64,000 bases of DNA from Chryseobacterium oncorhynchi. Its GTDB lineage: Bacteria; Bacteroidota; Bacteroidia; Flavobacteriales; Weeksellaceae. The stretch lies in assembly GCF_002899895.1 (NCBI RefSeq), contig NZ_PPEI02000001.1, forward strand, positions 1,154,848-1,218,847, read 5' to 3'. The translations under genes and the position numbers were made by a program. Shown piece by piece: positions 42,985 through 51,700 of the stretch. Numbering within the stretch: the stretch's first letter is position 1; every line of letters starts with the position of its first letter. The notes beneath the pieces were generated by a model, which ran no database searches, was not told the DNA's origin, and saw only the letters and a program-made list of their open reading frames with translations.

Positions 42985-43623
42985 TTATTGTTCAGCTCCA
43001 AAAACAGTTACATCCGTTTTCAATCCTTTTTTAATATTCGTTTCTTTCATATCATTTCCACCTACATTTAGGGTTTGCAAAATCGGATTTCCTGAAATAT
43101 CAATTTTCTGGATCTTATTATGTTCTACATTGAGTTTTCTTAAATTTTTAAGCTGAGTGAGATCAACTGCTTTCAGCTTATTTAAAGATAATGTTAATTG
43201 ATCGATCCTTGGAGTATCTTTCAGTGAAATACTTTCCAAAAGGTTGTTATCTACATACAATGAAGCCAGTTTTTTCAGATTTTCTGCCTTGAAAGAAGAG
43301 ATTTTACAGCCTGTGCATGAAAAGAGTTCAAGCTTTTCCAGATTTTTCAGATGAATGACAGGAATTGTATTATCATCAAGCAAGATCATTTTTACATTTT
43401 TAAAAAAGGCCAGGTCCTCCGTAGATTTGATATCTTTCTGAACCAAAAATAAATTGGCAACCATTTCAGCCTCTGAGGCCTCTATTACTCCGTCTTTATT
43501 CAGATCAAAATTTTCAACAACGGCTTTTTCCAGGTTTTTATCTTTAAATTCAAGCTTTTGCCCATTAAAAAAGGTAAGCCCTAAAATAAGACTGAGGGCT
43601 GTAAATATTTTAATTTTCATCAT
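42985..43623 (-). CDS. exported EF-hand/leucine-rich repeat protein
   Basis: A 212-residue protein with a signal peptide (MKIKIFTALSLILGLTFFNGQ; start at Met1 or Met2). Residues ~39-50 form an EF-hand-like Ca2+ loop (DLNKDGVIEASE). Residues ~75-195 are six or more irregular leucine-rich repeats in which LxxLxLxxNxL elements recur (LEKLELFSC, LASLYVDNNLLESI, IDQLTLSLNKLKAVDL, LRKLNVEHNKIQKIDI, LQTLNVGGNDM). LRR proteins bind other proteins; the partner is not known. It is the first gene of the run toward nadE and is divergent from gldB. Confidence 0.83.
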   Translation of the reverse strand: MMKIKIFTALSLILGLTFFNGQKLEFKDKNLEKAVVENFDLNKDGVIEASEAEMVANLFLVQKDIKSTEDLAFFKNVKMILLDDNTIPVIHLKNLEKLELFSCTGCKISSFKAENLKKLASLYVDNNLLESISLKDTPRIDQLTLSLNKLKAVDLTQLKNLRKLNVEHNKIQKIDISGNPILQTLNVGGNDMKETNIKKGLKTDVTVFGAEQ

Positions 43624-43642
43624 GAATTGTCTATTTAATCCT

Positions 43643-43650
43643 TATTTTTG
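43643..43650 (+). promoter_or_regulatory. -7 element of gldB
   Basis: TATTTTTG (TAnnTTTG) 25 bp before the ATG at 43676. A TTG lies at 43627-43629 but with only a 13-bp spacer. Confidence 0.5.
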
Positions 43651-43675
43651 TAAACTTAAATTCCATGTAAAAATA

Positions 43676-44659
43676 ATGAAGATTTTTAGATATATTGCGC
43701 TTTCTTCTATTTTAGTTGCAGGACTGAGTTCTTGCAAAAAAGAACCCGAAAATCAATGGAAAATAGAGATTAAAGATACTGCTGGAAAGGTTGAAATGAC
43801 TGACATTTCTAAGGAATTCTATAATCCTAATATTTCGTTGGAGCAGTTTAAAACCCAGTTCCCTTGGTTTCAGGGCAGTGTTTCTGATGCAGATTTCGGA
43901 AAAAGAAGAACAGATGCTGAAGAAATAAAAATCTATAAGGAAGCTATTGGAAAAATAGATCAGGCTAAGCTGCAAAAAGAGCTTCAGGGCTTGTTTTCCC
44001 ATATAAAACATTATTTCCCCCAGTTTAAGAGTCCAAAGGTATTTCTGTTTTCGTCTGCATTACAGATGGTTCAGGATCCGATTTTTTATGACCAGAAAGG
44101 AAATCTTTTATTTATAGACATTACGGGCTTTATGGGAGATGGCAACGCTCACTACAAAGGACTGGAACTTTATTTCCAAAAGTCGATGAACCCTCAGAAT
44201 ATTGTTCCCAAGGTTTCTCAGCTTTTTGCCGAAAATATTGTAACCGAATCTGCCGATCACCAGAAGTTTATTGATCAGGTTATTCTTAACGGAAAGGTGA
44301 TGATCTTACAGGATGCTTTTCTTCCCGACTTTCCTGATTATTTGAAAATAAATTACACCAAGAAGCAGTATGAATGGGCGATCACCAATGAAGCCAATAT
44401 CTGGAATTATTTTGTGGAGAGCAATTTGCTGTTTGGTGATGATCCAAGATTAGGTGAACGTTTTATTGCGCCGGGACCATTTTCAAAGTTTTATACTGAA
44501 ATTGACAATGAGTCTTCACCACAAATTGGAATTTTTACAGGATGGCAGGTCTGCAAGGCTTATCTTAAAGAAAAACCTGAAACTAAGCTGAAAGATTTCC
44601 TGAAAATGGATGCCACAACAATCTTTAATCAGTCCGGTTATAAACCGAAACTTAAATAA
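43676..44659 (+). CDS. gldB: gliding motility lipoprotein GldB
   Basis: A 327-residue lipoprotein (MKIFRYIALSSILVAGLSSC, Cys20) belonging to the GldB family, needed for gliding in Flavobacteria. Landmarks are NPNISLEQFKTQFPWFQG, VFLFSSALQMVQDPIFYD and GERFIAPGPFSKFYTEID near the end. GldB has a distant resemblance to zinc-protease-like folds without known activity. The longer frame back to 43454 overlaps the divergent LRR gene and is spurious. gldC follows after 32 bp, as in other Flavobacteriia. Gliding needs the T9SS, which also fits the T9SS-sorted nuclease at 23548. Confidence 0.93.
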   Translation: MKIFRYIALSSILVAGLSSCKKEPENQWKIEIKDTAGKVEMTDISKEFYNPNISLEQFKTQFPWFQGSVSDADFGKRRTDAEEIKIYKEAIGKIDQAKLQKELQGLFSHIKHYFPQFKSPKVFLFSSALQMVQDPIFYDQKGNLLFIDITGFMGDGNAHYKGLELYFQKSMNPQNIVPKVSQLFAENIVTESADHQKFIDQVILNGKVMILQDAFLPDFPDYLKINYTKKQYEWAITNEANIWNYFVESNLLFGDDPRLGERFIAPGPFSKFYTEIDNESSPQIGIFTGWQVCKAYLKEKPETKLKDFLKMDATTIFNQSGYKPKLK

Positions 44660-44691
44660 TAGAAAATTTAGAATTTAGAAAAAATAGAGAA

Positions 44692-45015
44692 ATGAGAAAA
44701 ACTCAGATTACGATAGATGTAGAGCTGGATGAAAACCACATCCCTGAAAATATTACATGGAACGCTCAGGATGGAGGTGTTGAGAAAGAGGAAACTAAAG
44801 CAACTATGATCTCTGTATGGGATGATAAAGCAATGGAAGCTTTAAGAATTGATCTTTGGACCAAAGAGATGCCCGTAGATCAAATGAAGATGTTTATCCA
44901 CCAGATTTTAATGTCTTTGGGAAGTACTTATCAAAGAGCTACCGGTGAAGAAGATGTAGCACAATGGCTGGAAGAAATTGCAGAAGAGTTTGCTGTAAAA
45001 TCAGCTATTAAGTAA
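44692..45015 (+). CDS. gldC: gliding motility protein GldC
   Basis: A 107-residue cytosolic protein of the GldC family: ITIDVELDENHIPENITWNAQDGG at the N-terminus (two blocks), then TKATMISVWD-type strand, MPVDQMKMFIHQILMSLGSTYQRATG and a C-terminal acidic helix EDVAQWLEEIAEEF. GldC improves but is not strictly needed for gliding in Flavobacterium. Its place directly after gldB supports the call. Confidence 0.92.
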   Translation: MRKTQITIDVELDENHIPENITWNAQDGGVEKEETKATMISVWDDKAMEALRIDLWTKEMPVDQMKMFIHQILMSLGSTYQRATGEEDVAQWLEEIAEEFAVKSAIK

Positions 45016-45109
45016 AATACAACACAATAAATGTAACTGTTGACCAATATAATAATTATAAAACATTAATAAATTGGTACGCTGTTAGATTGATAAATTA
45101 TAAAATATT

Positions 45110-46249
45110 ATGAATTTTAATACAAAAGTAATTCACGGAGGGCAGCATCATGAGTCTGCAACGGGTTCTGTAAATGTTCCTGTATTTTTAACCTCTACAT
45201 TTGCACAGAAAAGCCCGGGAGTACATTCCGGATATGAATATTCAAGAGCTGCTAACCCTACAAGACAGGCATTGGAAGACTCTTTGGCAAGCATTGAAAA
45301 CGGAGCGAGAGGTTTAGCTTTCGGTTCCGGACTTGCAGCTATTGATTGTGTTTTAAAATTACTAAATCCAGGTGATGAGGTAGTTGCTGTAGATGACCTT
45401 TATGGGGGAACTTACAGAATGTTCACCAGACTTTTTGAAAAATATCAGCTGAAGTTTACTTTCGTTAATTTTGATGATGTTTCTAAAATTGCTGATGTAA
45501 TTACTGATAAAACTAAACTGATTTGGGTAGAAACTCCAACGAACCCTTTAATGAAGTTGGTAGATATCAAAGCTGTAGTAGAAATTGCTAAAGGAAAAGA
45601 TATTTTAGTAGCCGTAGATAATACTTTTGCTACCCCTTATATTCAAAGACCAATTGATTTGGGAGCTGATATTGTAATGCACTCAGCAACTAAATACTTG
45701 GGTGGACACTCTGACGTTATTGCAGGAGCTCTTATTGCTAAAGATGCTGAACTGGGTGAGAAACTTCACTTCATTCAATTTGCAAGTGGTGGTATTTTAG
45801 GACCTCACGATTCTTATCTTGTACTAAGAGGGATCAAAACATTGGCATTAAGAATGCAAAGACACTCAGACAATGGTCTTGCAGTAGCAAAATATTTAGA
45901 AAATCACCCTGCTGTTGATAAGGTAATTTATCCTGGATTGGAATCTCACCCTCAATATGAATTGGCAAAATCTCAAATGAAAGAATCTGGAGGAATGGTT
46001 TCATTCACATTCAAATCCGGTAAGAAAGAAGATGCTGTTAAATTCTTAGAGAAAGTAAGAGTATTTACACTGGCAGAATCTTTAGGAGGTGTAGAATCTC
46101 TTGCTAACCACCCTGCTTTAATGACTCACGCTTCTATCCCTGCTGAAAAACGTGCTGAATTAGGAATCACTGATGATCTGGTTCGTTTAAGCGTTGGAAT
46201 TGAAGATGCAGAAGATCTTATTGCAGATCTGGAAAAAGCTTTTTCTTAA
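45110..46249 (+). CDS. cystathionine gamma-synthase/lyase family PLP enzyme
   Basis: A 379-residue Cys/Met-metabolism PLP enzyme. The PLP lysine is Lys195 in MHSATKYLGGHSD; LAFGSGLAAIDC, YSRAANPTRQALE and SLGGVESLANHPALMTHASI are the family motifs. Members act as cystathionine gamma-synthase (MetB), gamma-lyase or homocysteine synthase, and cannot be separated safely by motif. Length and the HSGYEYSRxANPTR sequence are common to MetB and to lyases. No met or cys gene is adjacent. It is cytosolic. Confidence 0.94.
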   Translation: MNFNTKVIHGGQHHESATGSVNVPVFLTSTFAQKSPGVHSGYEYSRAANPTRQALEDSLASIENGARGLAFGSGLAAIDCVLKLLNPGDEVVAVDDLYGGTYRMFTRLFEKYQLKFTFVNFDDVSKIADVITDKTKLIWVETPTNPLMKLVDIKAVVEIAKGKDILVAVDNTFATPYIQRPIDLGADIVMHSATKYLGGHSDVIAGALIAKDAELGEKLHFIQFASGGILGPHDSYLVLRGIKTLALRMQRHSDNGLAVAKYLENHPAVDKVIYPGLESHPQYELAKSQMKESGGMVSFTFKSGKKEDAVKFLEKVRVFTLAESLGGVESLANHPALMTHASIPAEKRAELGITDDLVRLSVGIEDAEDLIADLEKAFS

Positions 46250-46260
46250 AATATAAGATA

Positions 46261-46749
46261 ATGGGTAAGATTAAAATTTTATTGGCCTTTATCCTTTCCA
46301 ATCAGGTTGTATATTCTCAACTAAAAGAGACTGATAAACTTTATACCACTGTCAAAAAACTGGATAGTCTGGTATTTGATGAAGGATTTAATAAATGTAA
46401 TCTTACCCATTATAATGATATCATTAGTAATGACCTTGAGTTTTATCATGATGAGGGAGGGATTACTTCTGGAAAAAATGCCTTTACCTCATCCATAGAA
46501 AACAATATCTGCAAAAGCAAAGAAAAAAGGAAACGTGAACTTGTTCCTCATACGATGAAAGTATATCCCATGTATAATGATAACGTTTTATATGGATTGC
46601 TACAAGAGGGTAATCATGAATTTTTCAGATATAACAATGGAAAATGGAATAAAACCACACGTGCAAAATTTACACATCTATGGATTTTAGAGGGTTCTAA
46701 ATGGAAGCTAAAAAGAGTCCTAAGCTATAATCATCAATCTCTCAAATGA
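46261..46749 (+). CDS. exported NTF2-like (DUF4440/SnoaL-type) protein
   Basis: A 162-residue protein with a signal peptide (MGKIKILLAFILSNQVVYSQ). The mature part shows the NTF2-like pattern: LDSLVFDEGFNKCNLTHYNDI, LEFYHDEGGITSGKNAFTSSIENNI, and a C-terminal WNKTTRAKFTHLWILEGSKWKLKRVLSYNHQ. Periplasmic NTF2-like proteins of this sort have no established function and may bind small molecules. The gene lies 11 bp after the CGS-like gene and 1 bp before a GNAT gene. Confidence 0.8.
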   Translation: MGKIKILLAFILSNQVVYSQLKETDKLYTTVKKLDSLVFDEGFNKCNLTHYNDIISNDLEFYHDEGGITSGKNAFTSSIENNICKSKEKRKRELVPHTMKVYPMYNDNVLYGLLQEGNHEFFRYNNGKWNKTTRAKFTHLWILEGSKWKLKRVLSYNHQSLK

Positions 46750-46750
46750 T

Positions 46751-47197
46751 ATGAATTATACAAGAAAAGCTATCATTTCCGATTTGCCTCAACTCGCAGA
46801 ATTATTTGATCAGTACAGAATATTCTATCACAAGGAATCAGATGTCCCAGCTGCAGAAAATTTTCTTCAGGAAAGAATTGAAAGCAAGGATTCTGAAATT
46901 TTTGTTGCAGAAGAAAATGGTACACTCACAGGTTTTGTACAATTATACCCTATATTTTCATCTACAAGAATGCAGCGCTATTGGCTATTGAATGACCTGT
47001 ATGTCAATGAAAATTATAGAGGAAAAGGATATTCCAAAGAACTTATTGAAAAAGCTAAGGAATTATGCAAAGCTTCAAATGCCTGTGGAATCCTGCTTGA
47101 AACAGGAAAAAGTAATGACATAGGAAATCAATTGTACCCATCATCCGGTTTTGAATTGTATGATTCGGTAAATTTTTACGAGTGGAGCAATTCATAG
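46751..47197 (+). CDS. GNAT family N-acetyltransferase
   Basis: A 148-residue acetyltransferase with the acetyl-CoA loop YVNENYRGKGYSKELIEKA (R-G-K-G), the preceding strand MQRYWLLNDLYV, and LLETGKSNDIGNQLYPSSGFE near the end. There is no extra domain. It is the third of a small group (CGS-like, NTF2-like, GNAT) and begins 1 bp after the previous stop. The substrate is unknown. Confidence 0.87.
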   Translation: MNYTRKAIISDLPQLAELFDQYRIFYHKESDVPAAENFLQERIESKDSEIFVAEENGTLTGFVQLYPIFSSTRMQRYWLLNDLYVNENYRGKGYSKELIEKAKELCKASNACGILLETGKSNDIGNQLYPSSGFELYDSVNFYEWSNS

Positions 47198-47260
47198 CTT
47201 TCGTACAATGAAGATGTACAAAGTAAACTGTATTATATCTAACTTATAATCCAAAATAAT

Positions 47261-47773
47261 ATGACAGATTTCCAAAAATACATCCAAAGATATTTAGATC
47301 TTATTCCATCCGGAGACTGGTCAGCTGAATTGACAAAATCAGAAGAGAAAACAGTAGGAATTTTTTCTAATCTTACCGAAGAACAATCTAAATTTGCCTA
47401 CGCTGAAGGTAAATGGACACTGAAAGGCGTGCTATTGCATTTATCGGATACTGAAAGAGTTTTTCAGTACAGAATACTGGCCATTGCCAGAGGTGAGAAA
47501 AATAATCTCCCGGGATTCGATGAAAATGAATATGCTGAAAAATCCCACGCCAATGAAAGATCTCTTGAATCTTTATTAGAGGAATATAAATTAATAAGAA
47601 AATCTTCCAGAATTCTATTGGAAACCATGAATCCTACTGCTTTACAAAGCATTGGAACAGCCAATGGCCATGAAATTTCAGTAGAGACCATTGGAAAACT
47701 TATTATTGGCCATAATTATCACCATTTGAATATTATTGAAGAAAGATATTTATCTAAATTGGGATGGATGTAA
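47261..47773 (+). CDS. DinB family protein
   Basis: A 170-residue four-helix-bundle protein of the DinB/YfiT group. Metal-ligand histidines are in WTLKGVLLHLSDTER and in IIGHNYHHLNIIEERYL near the C-terminus, the three-His pattern of the family. Members are thought to be metal-dependent thiol transferases or stress proteins; most have no defined reaction. It is a single cytosolic gene. Confidence 0.88.
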   Translation: MTDFQKYIQRYLDLIPSGDWSAELTKSEEKTVGIFSNLTEEQSKFAYAEGKWTLKGVLLHLSDTERVFQYRILAIARGEKNNLPGFDENEYAEKSHANERSLESLLEEYKLIRKSSRILLETMNPTALQSIGTANGHEISVETIGKLIIGHNYHHLNIIEERYLSKLGWM

Positions 47774-47833
47774 ATGAAACATACATTAAAGTAGTTTCAA
47801 AATCATATTTTACACATAGAATATTAATAGAGA

Positions 47834-47888
47834 TGGGCTTTAGCCCGTTTTTATTTAATACTGCTTTCAACGGCTTTAGCCAAAACTT
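47834..47888 (-). repeat. REP-like interspersed repeat, copy 2
   Basis: On the minus strand it reads AAGTTTTGGCTAAAGCC ... GGGCTAAAGCCC, sharing both ends with the repeat at 22149-22210. The plus-strand form GGGCTTTAGCCC (47835-47846) is itself a perfect dyad. It lies between the DinB-like gene and tsaC. Confidence 0.65.
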
Positions 47889-47983
47889 AAAAACAAAAAA
47901 ACGTTTCTATTTACTCCTCAATTTTTTGTCCAAAATTCATATATTTTCTACCTTTATCAACTGTTTTGAATTCAAATAAAATT

Positions 47984-48532
47984 ATGGAAAAAATAATCGA
48001 AATATTAAAGTCCGGCGGAACTATTCTTTATCCTACTGATACCATTTGGGGGATTGGTTGTGATGCTACCAATATAGAAGCTGTCAATAAGATTTTTGAC
48101 ATCAAAAAACGCGAGAAAAATAAATCCATGATTATTCTTGTCGAGTCTGAAAAAAGGCTTCAGGATTTGGTAGATGTTCCTGAAATGGCTTGGGAAATTA
48201 TTGACCTAAGTGAAAAACCAGTGACTATTGTTTATGAAAATCCAAAAGGGTTACCTAAGGAATTGCTTGCTGAAGATGGAAGTATAGGGATTAGATTGGT
48301 AAAGAATGATTTTTGTAAAAAATTAATTACAAAGCTGAACAAGCCTTTGGTTTCTACATCTGCCAATTTCAGTGGTGAAAAAAGTCCTTTAAAGTTTTCT
48401 GATATTTCCGAAGAAATGATAAGTCTTGTAGATTATGCTGTGGAAGAAGATAGAGATAAGGTTTCAAAATATTCAGGTTCTTCGGTCATCAAAATATGGA
48501 GTGATAACAGGATAAAGGTTCTCAGAGAGTAA
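47984..48532 (+). CDS. L-threonylcarbamoyladenylate synthase (TsaC/Sua5/YrdC family)
   Basis: A 182-residue enzyme that makes threonylcarbamoyl-AMP from threonine, bicarbonate and ATP, the first step of the t6A modification of tRNAs. The YrdC domain is complete: GGTILYPTDTIWGIGCDATN at the start, KKREKNKSMIILV (the KRxxxKP-like ATP site), IRLVKNDFCKKLI and PLVSTSANFSGEKSP. There is no Sua5 C-terminal domain, so this is the short form. The start MEKIIE at 47984 is used; the frame extends six residues further upstream without similarity. Confidence 0.92.
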   Translation: MEKIIEILKSGGTILYPTDTIWGIGCDATNIEAVNKIFDIKKREKNKSMIILVESEKRLQDLVDVPEMAWEIIDLSEKPVTIVYENPKGLPKELLAEDGSIGIRLVKNDFCKKLITKLNKPLVSTSANFSGEKSPLKFSDISEEMISLVDYAVEEDRDKVSKYSGSSVIKIWSDNRIKVLRE

Positions 48533-48606
48533 AAATTCCGGGTTAATCTGTTTATTTTTTTAGAGTCTTGTCAGTTCATATCGGCAGGATTTCTTTTTTT
48601 TAATTC

Positions 48607-48614
48607 TATCTTTG
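48607..48614 (+). promoter_or_regulatory. -7 element
   Basis: TATCTTTG, an exact TAnnTTTG match 27 bp before the ATG at 48642. No TTG at 17-19 bp spacing. Confidence 0.5.
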
Positions 48615-48641
48615 CAAAACTCAACTCATAAAATACATGCT

Positions 48642-48986
48642 ATGAATCATCAGGAATTCGCTAAAATGTGGGTAGACGCCTGGAACTCTCATGATTTGGA
48701 GGATGTTCTCTCCCATTATTCTGAAGATATTGAGATAACAACTCCCATGATTAGCATGGCTACCGGAGGGAAAGAAAGTTCTTTAAAGGGAAAAGAGGCA
48801 GTTCGTGAATACTGGAAAAAAGCATTGGAAAAGTTTCCGGATCTTCACTTTGACCTGATCCATTCAACGGCGGGAGTAGATTCTGTAGCATTATTTTATA
48901 AGTCTATTATGGATAAACATGCTGTGGAAGTGATGTTTTTTAATGAAGAGGGAAAAATTAGTAAAATGTACGCTCATTATGATTAG
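48642..48986 (+). CDS. NTF2-like (SnoaL-type) protein
   Basis: A 114-residue cytosolic protein with the SnoaL/NTF2-like layout: MWVDAWNSHDLEDVLSHYSEDIE, SSLKGKEAVREYWKKALEKFPDLHF, then strands ending EVMFFNEEGKISKMYAHYD. Such domains serve as small-molecule isomerases or binding proteins; the substrate is not readable. The start at 48642 was chosen because the frame upstream (to 48612) lies inside the -7 element region. Confidence 0.85.
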   Translation: MNHQEFAKMWVDAWNSHDLEDVLSHYSEDIEITTPMISMATGGKESSLKGKEAVREYWKKALEKFPDLHFDLIHSTAGVDSVALFYKSIMDKHAVEVMFFNEEGKISKMYAHYD

Positions 48987-49023
48987 TGAACGGCATGGGT
49001 AGAAATTGACGCTATTATAAACG

Positions 49024-50442
49024 ATGAAAATTAATCTTAATCAAAATAAGAATTTAAAACTTTTTAAAATAATTTCTGAAGCTGCAGAAAGGAACAACCA
49101 GTCTGTATACATTGTTGGTGGATATGTTCGCGATCTTCTAATGAAGAGAAAGGCATCTACGGACATCGACTTTGTGACTGAGCAAAGCGGTATTGAGCTG
49201 GCTCAGAATGTGGCTAAGGATATTGATCCTAAGTTAAAGGTTTCTGTATTCAAAACCTATGGAACTGCCATGATTAAGTACAAGGATCTTGAACTCGAAT
49301 TTGTAGGTGCCAGGAAAGAAAGCTATACAGAAAATAGCCGCAAGCCTGAAGTGGAGGGCGGAACTTTGGAAGACGACCAAAAAAGAAGAGATTTCACCAT
49401 CAATGCGATGGCAATTTCTTTAAATAAAGATAATTTCGGGGAACTTATTGATCCATTCAACGGGATTGAAGATCTGGAAAAAGAAATTCTAAGAACTCCA
49501 TTAGAACCTGCTCAAACTTATTCTGATGATCCATTGAGAATGATGAGAGCAATACGTTTTGCTTCAACCTTAAGCTTTACCATTGAAGAAAATTCTTTAA
49601 ATGCTATTAAGCAGGAAGCTGAAAGAATCAATATTGTTTCCATGGAGAGAATTATGGTGGAGTTTAACAAGATTATGTTATCTGAAAAACCTTCTGTAGG
49701 ATTAAAACTAATGGAACAAACTGGGCTTTTAAAGCTTATCATTCCTGAATTAATAGAGCTTAAAGGTGTAGAGGAAGTAGAAGGACAGACTCATAAGGAT
49801 AACTTTTACCATACCCTTGAGGTAGTGGATAATATTTCTGTGAATACCGATAACCTTTGGCTGCGTTGGTCTGCATTACTTCATGACATCGGAAAAGCTC
49901 CTACAAAAAAGTTTGTGGAAGGAACAGGCTGGACTTTCCACGGGCATGAATTTTTAGGCTCAAAAATGGTAAAGACTCTTTTCCAAAGACTGAAGCTGCC
50001 ATTAGGAAGCGATATGAAGTATGTTCAGAAAATGGTGAAACTTTCTTCCAGACCTATTGCCCTGATTACAGATGATGCTTCAGATTCTGCATTAAGAAGG
50101 CTTTTATTTGATGCCGGAGAAAATCTTGAGGAACTTTTTACGCTTTGCAAAGCAGATATCACTACTAAAAATTCCAAAAAACAGGAGAAATTCAAGAAAA
50201 ACTTTGAGTATGTGGCTGTTAAAATCAAGGAAGTAGAAGAAAAGGATCAGGTAAGAAACTTCCAACCTCCTATCACCGGAGAGGAGATTATGCAGATGTT
50301 TGACCTTAAGCCGGGACGTGAAATCGGTATTTTAAAGGAAAAAGTGAAAGAAGCAATCCTTGAGGGGGAAATTCCGAATGAAAAGGAAGAAGCAACCAGG
50401 TTTGTTATTGCGGAAGCAGAAAAACTGGGATTAAAAATATAA
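49024..50442 (+). CDS. CCA tRNA nucleotidyltransferase (poly(A) polymerase/HD type)
   Basis: A 472-residue enzyme that adds or repairs the 3' CCA of tRNAs. The nucleotidyltransferase head is VYIVGGYVRDLLMKRKASTDIDFV with the catalytic DxD, then RRDFTINAMAISL and DDPLRMMRAIRFASTL. An HD domain follows (LHDIGKAPTKKF with His and Asp), as in HD-type members that may also have phosphatase activity. The C-terminal helical tail ends FVIAEAEKLGLKI. Bacteroidota usually have a single such gene, but an activity split between CCA-adding and polyadenylating enzymes cannot be excluded from sequence. Confidence 0.93.
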   Translation: MKINLNQNKNLKLFKIISEAAERNNQSVYIVGGYVRDLLMKRKASTDIDFVTEQSGIELAQNVAKDIDPKLKVSVFKTYGTAMIKYKDLELEFVGARKESYTENSRKPEVEGGTLEDDQKRRDFTINAMAISLNKDNFGELIDPFNGIEDLEKEILRTPLEPAQTYSDDPLRMMRAIRFASTLSFTIEENSLNAIKQEAERINIVSMERIMVEFNKIMLSEKPSVGLKLMEQTGLLKLIIPELIELKGVEEVEGQTHKDNFYHTLEVVDNISVNTDNLWLRWSALLHDIGKAPTKKFVEGTGWTFHGHEFLGSKMVKTLFQRLKLPLGSDMKYVQKMVKLSSRPIALITDDASDSALRRLLFDAGENLEELFTLCKADITTKNSKKQEKFKKNFEYVAVKIKEVEEKDQVRNFQPPITGEEIMQMFDLKPGREIGILKEKVKEAILEGEIPNEKEEATRFVIAEAEKLGLKI

Positions 50443-50461
50443 TTGAATTTTACAAAGTATA

Positions 50462-50498
50462 AAATACGGCTGGATGTTTTCACATCCAGCCGTATTTA
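50462..50498 (+). terminator. rho-independent terminator
   Basis: ATACGGCTGGATGT / ACATCCAGCCGTAT with a TTTC loop, 22 bp after the CCA gene stop. The U-tract (TTATTTTG) is modest. Confidence 0.78.
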
Positions 50499-50526
50499 TT
50501 TTGCTTCAATGAGGTATATAACAAAG

Positions 50527-50553
50527 CCGGACGGGCTCTAAGAGCCCGTCCGG
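50527..50553 (-). terminator. 27-bp near-perfect palindrome, probable terminator of the B12 operon
   Basis: CCGGACGGGCTCT-A-AGAGCCCGTCCGG, with 13-bp arms. It lies about 60 bp after the DUF5074 stop on the minus strand. The U-tract there (CTTTGTTAT) is weak. Confidence 0.6.
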
Positions 50554-50614
50554 AAAAAAACACAAATGATGAAAAAATAAAAAATTATTTTTGCTTACGC
50601 CTTAGGCGTTATTC

Positions 50615-51682
50615 TTAATTTTTATAGAACCCGTTTGTTCCAACGCCTGCAGTAAAGTTTTTCAATAAAGAACCATTGTTCGCATTGTAAACATTTACTT
50701 TACCGTCTTCTGAGAAGTTTGCATCTGCAGCAAAGATTCTACCATCAATAACGTCAAAACCATAAACATTCCCTATAGCTGTAGCAATAGGTGTAGTAGG
50801 AACCGCTGTAGAATTAACAGCCATTCCATAAATTTTATTGGTATCAGTAATAAAATAGAACTTATCGCTATCTGCTCTCAATTTCTGAACCTTAGGAATT
50901 CCTGTAAGAGTAGTTGTTGTAAAAGTTCCTGCAGAAGAATTGATCTTGTAAATGTATGAGTCTGTATTATCAGAAACCAATACATAAGCGCTTCCTTTGT
51001 AAGAAATAAGGTCTTTAATAATCCCTACGCTAGGTAGTGTAATAGTCTTGCTTATAGTATTTGTAGACGGGCTTACAACACTGATTGTATATCCTGTTGC
51101 AAATGAATCAAAAGGAGGAGCTGTATTATAGCCAATACCATCAGTCTGTACAATAATATTTCCTTCTGCTTCAACTACTTTTTCAGCATAACGTGGGAAA
51201 CTAACACTATTTACATAGGTGTTATCTGCAATATTATAGGCATTAAGCTTTCTTACATCCGTAAAGTTATTGTTCGTTACAAAATACTTATTTCCAGAGA
51301 ATGCTATATATCTTGGATTATCAAGATTAGCTATTACCGTAGCTTGTTTTCTGAATGTATAACGGTTTACAATATCGATTTTGTTAGGAACATTCGCTAC
51401 CAAATAAGCACGATCTCCTAGGAAACCTATACTTTGAAGTACCTTACCAAAAGATTCTTTATTGTTATTCTCAGAATAGATGTTAGTAAATATATTTCCA
51501 AGGCTGTTGCTCAAGAAAGTAACATCAGAGGTAGGCTTTGTAAATCCACCCTCGTTAGAGATAAGGATTCCGTTTTCATAGGTAGTTGACTGAGTCGTCT
51601 CAGTGTCATTATCACTGCTACATGAAACATTGAAAAGTAACATGGAAGCAAATGCAAGAGGTAAAATTCTTTTGATATTCAT
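50615..51682 (-). CDS. DUF5074-type beta-propeller lipoprotein, BtuG-like
   Basis: A 355-residue lipoprotein (MNIKRILPLAFASMLLFNVSC, Cys21). After a Ser/Thr/Asp linker it has YENGILISNEGGFTKPTSDV and repeated blade-like strands (YVNSVSFPRYAEKVVEAEGN, KVQKLRADSDKFYFITD, GFDVIDGRIFAADANFS), the YncE-like propeller of the DUF5074 family. BtuG of Bacteroides, a surface B12-capture protein, is of this type and pairs with BtuB. Here the gene lies 18 bp after a BtuB-like receptor under a cobalamin riboswitch, so a role in binding B12 at the surface is well supported by context. It has not been shown for this protein. Confidence 0.88.
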   Translation of the reverse strand: MNIKRILPLAFASMLLFNVSCSSDNDTETTQSTTYENGILISNEGGFTKPTSDVTFLSNSLGNIFTNIYSENNNKESFGKVLQSIGFLGDRAYLVANVPNKIDIVNRYTFRKQATVIANLDNPRYIAFSGNKYFVTNNNFTDVRKLNAYNIADNTYVNSVSFPRYAEKVVEAEGNIIVQTDGIGYNTAPPFDSFATGYTISVVSPSTNTISKTITLPSVGIIKDLISYKGSAYVLVSDNTDSYIYKINSSAGTFTTTTLTGIPKVQKLRADSDKFYFITDTNKIYGMAVNSTAVPTTPIATAIGNVYGFDVIDGRIFAADANFSEDGKVNVYNANNGSLLKNFTAGVGTNGFYKN

Positions 51683-51700
51683 ATATATTTAATTTTATTT

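Noticed and set aside
47764-47979. Plus-strand frame of 71 aa after the DinB-like gene
   Set aside because: It spans the REP-like repeat and has no protein-like composition; tsaC begins at 47984.
50597-50609. ACGCCTTAGGCGT dyad after the DUF5074 gene
   Set aside because: Short stem without a U-tract on the useful strand; the palindrome at 50527-50553 is the better terminator.
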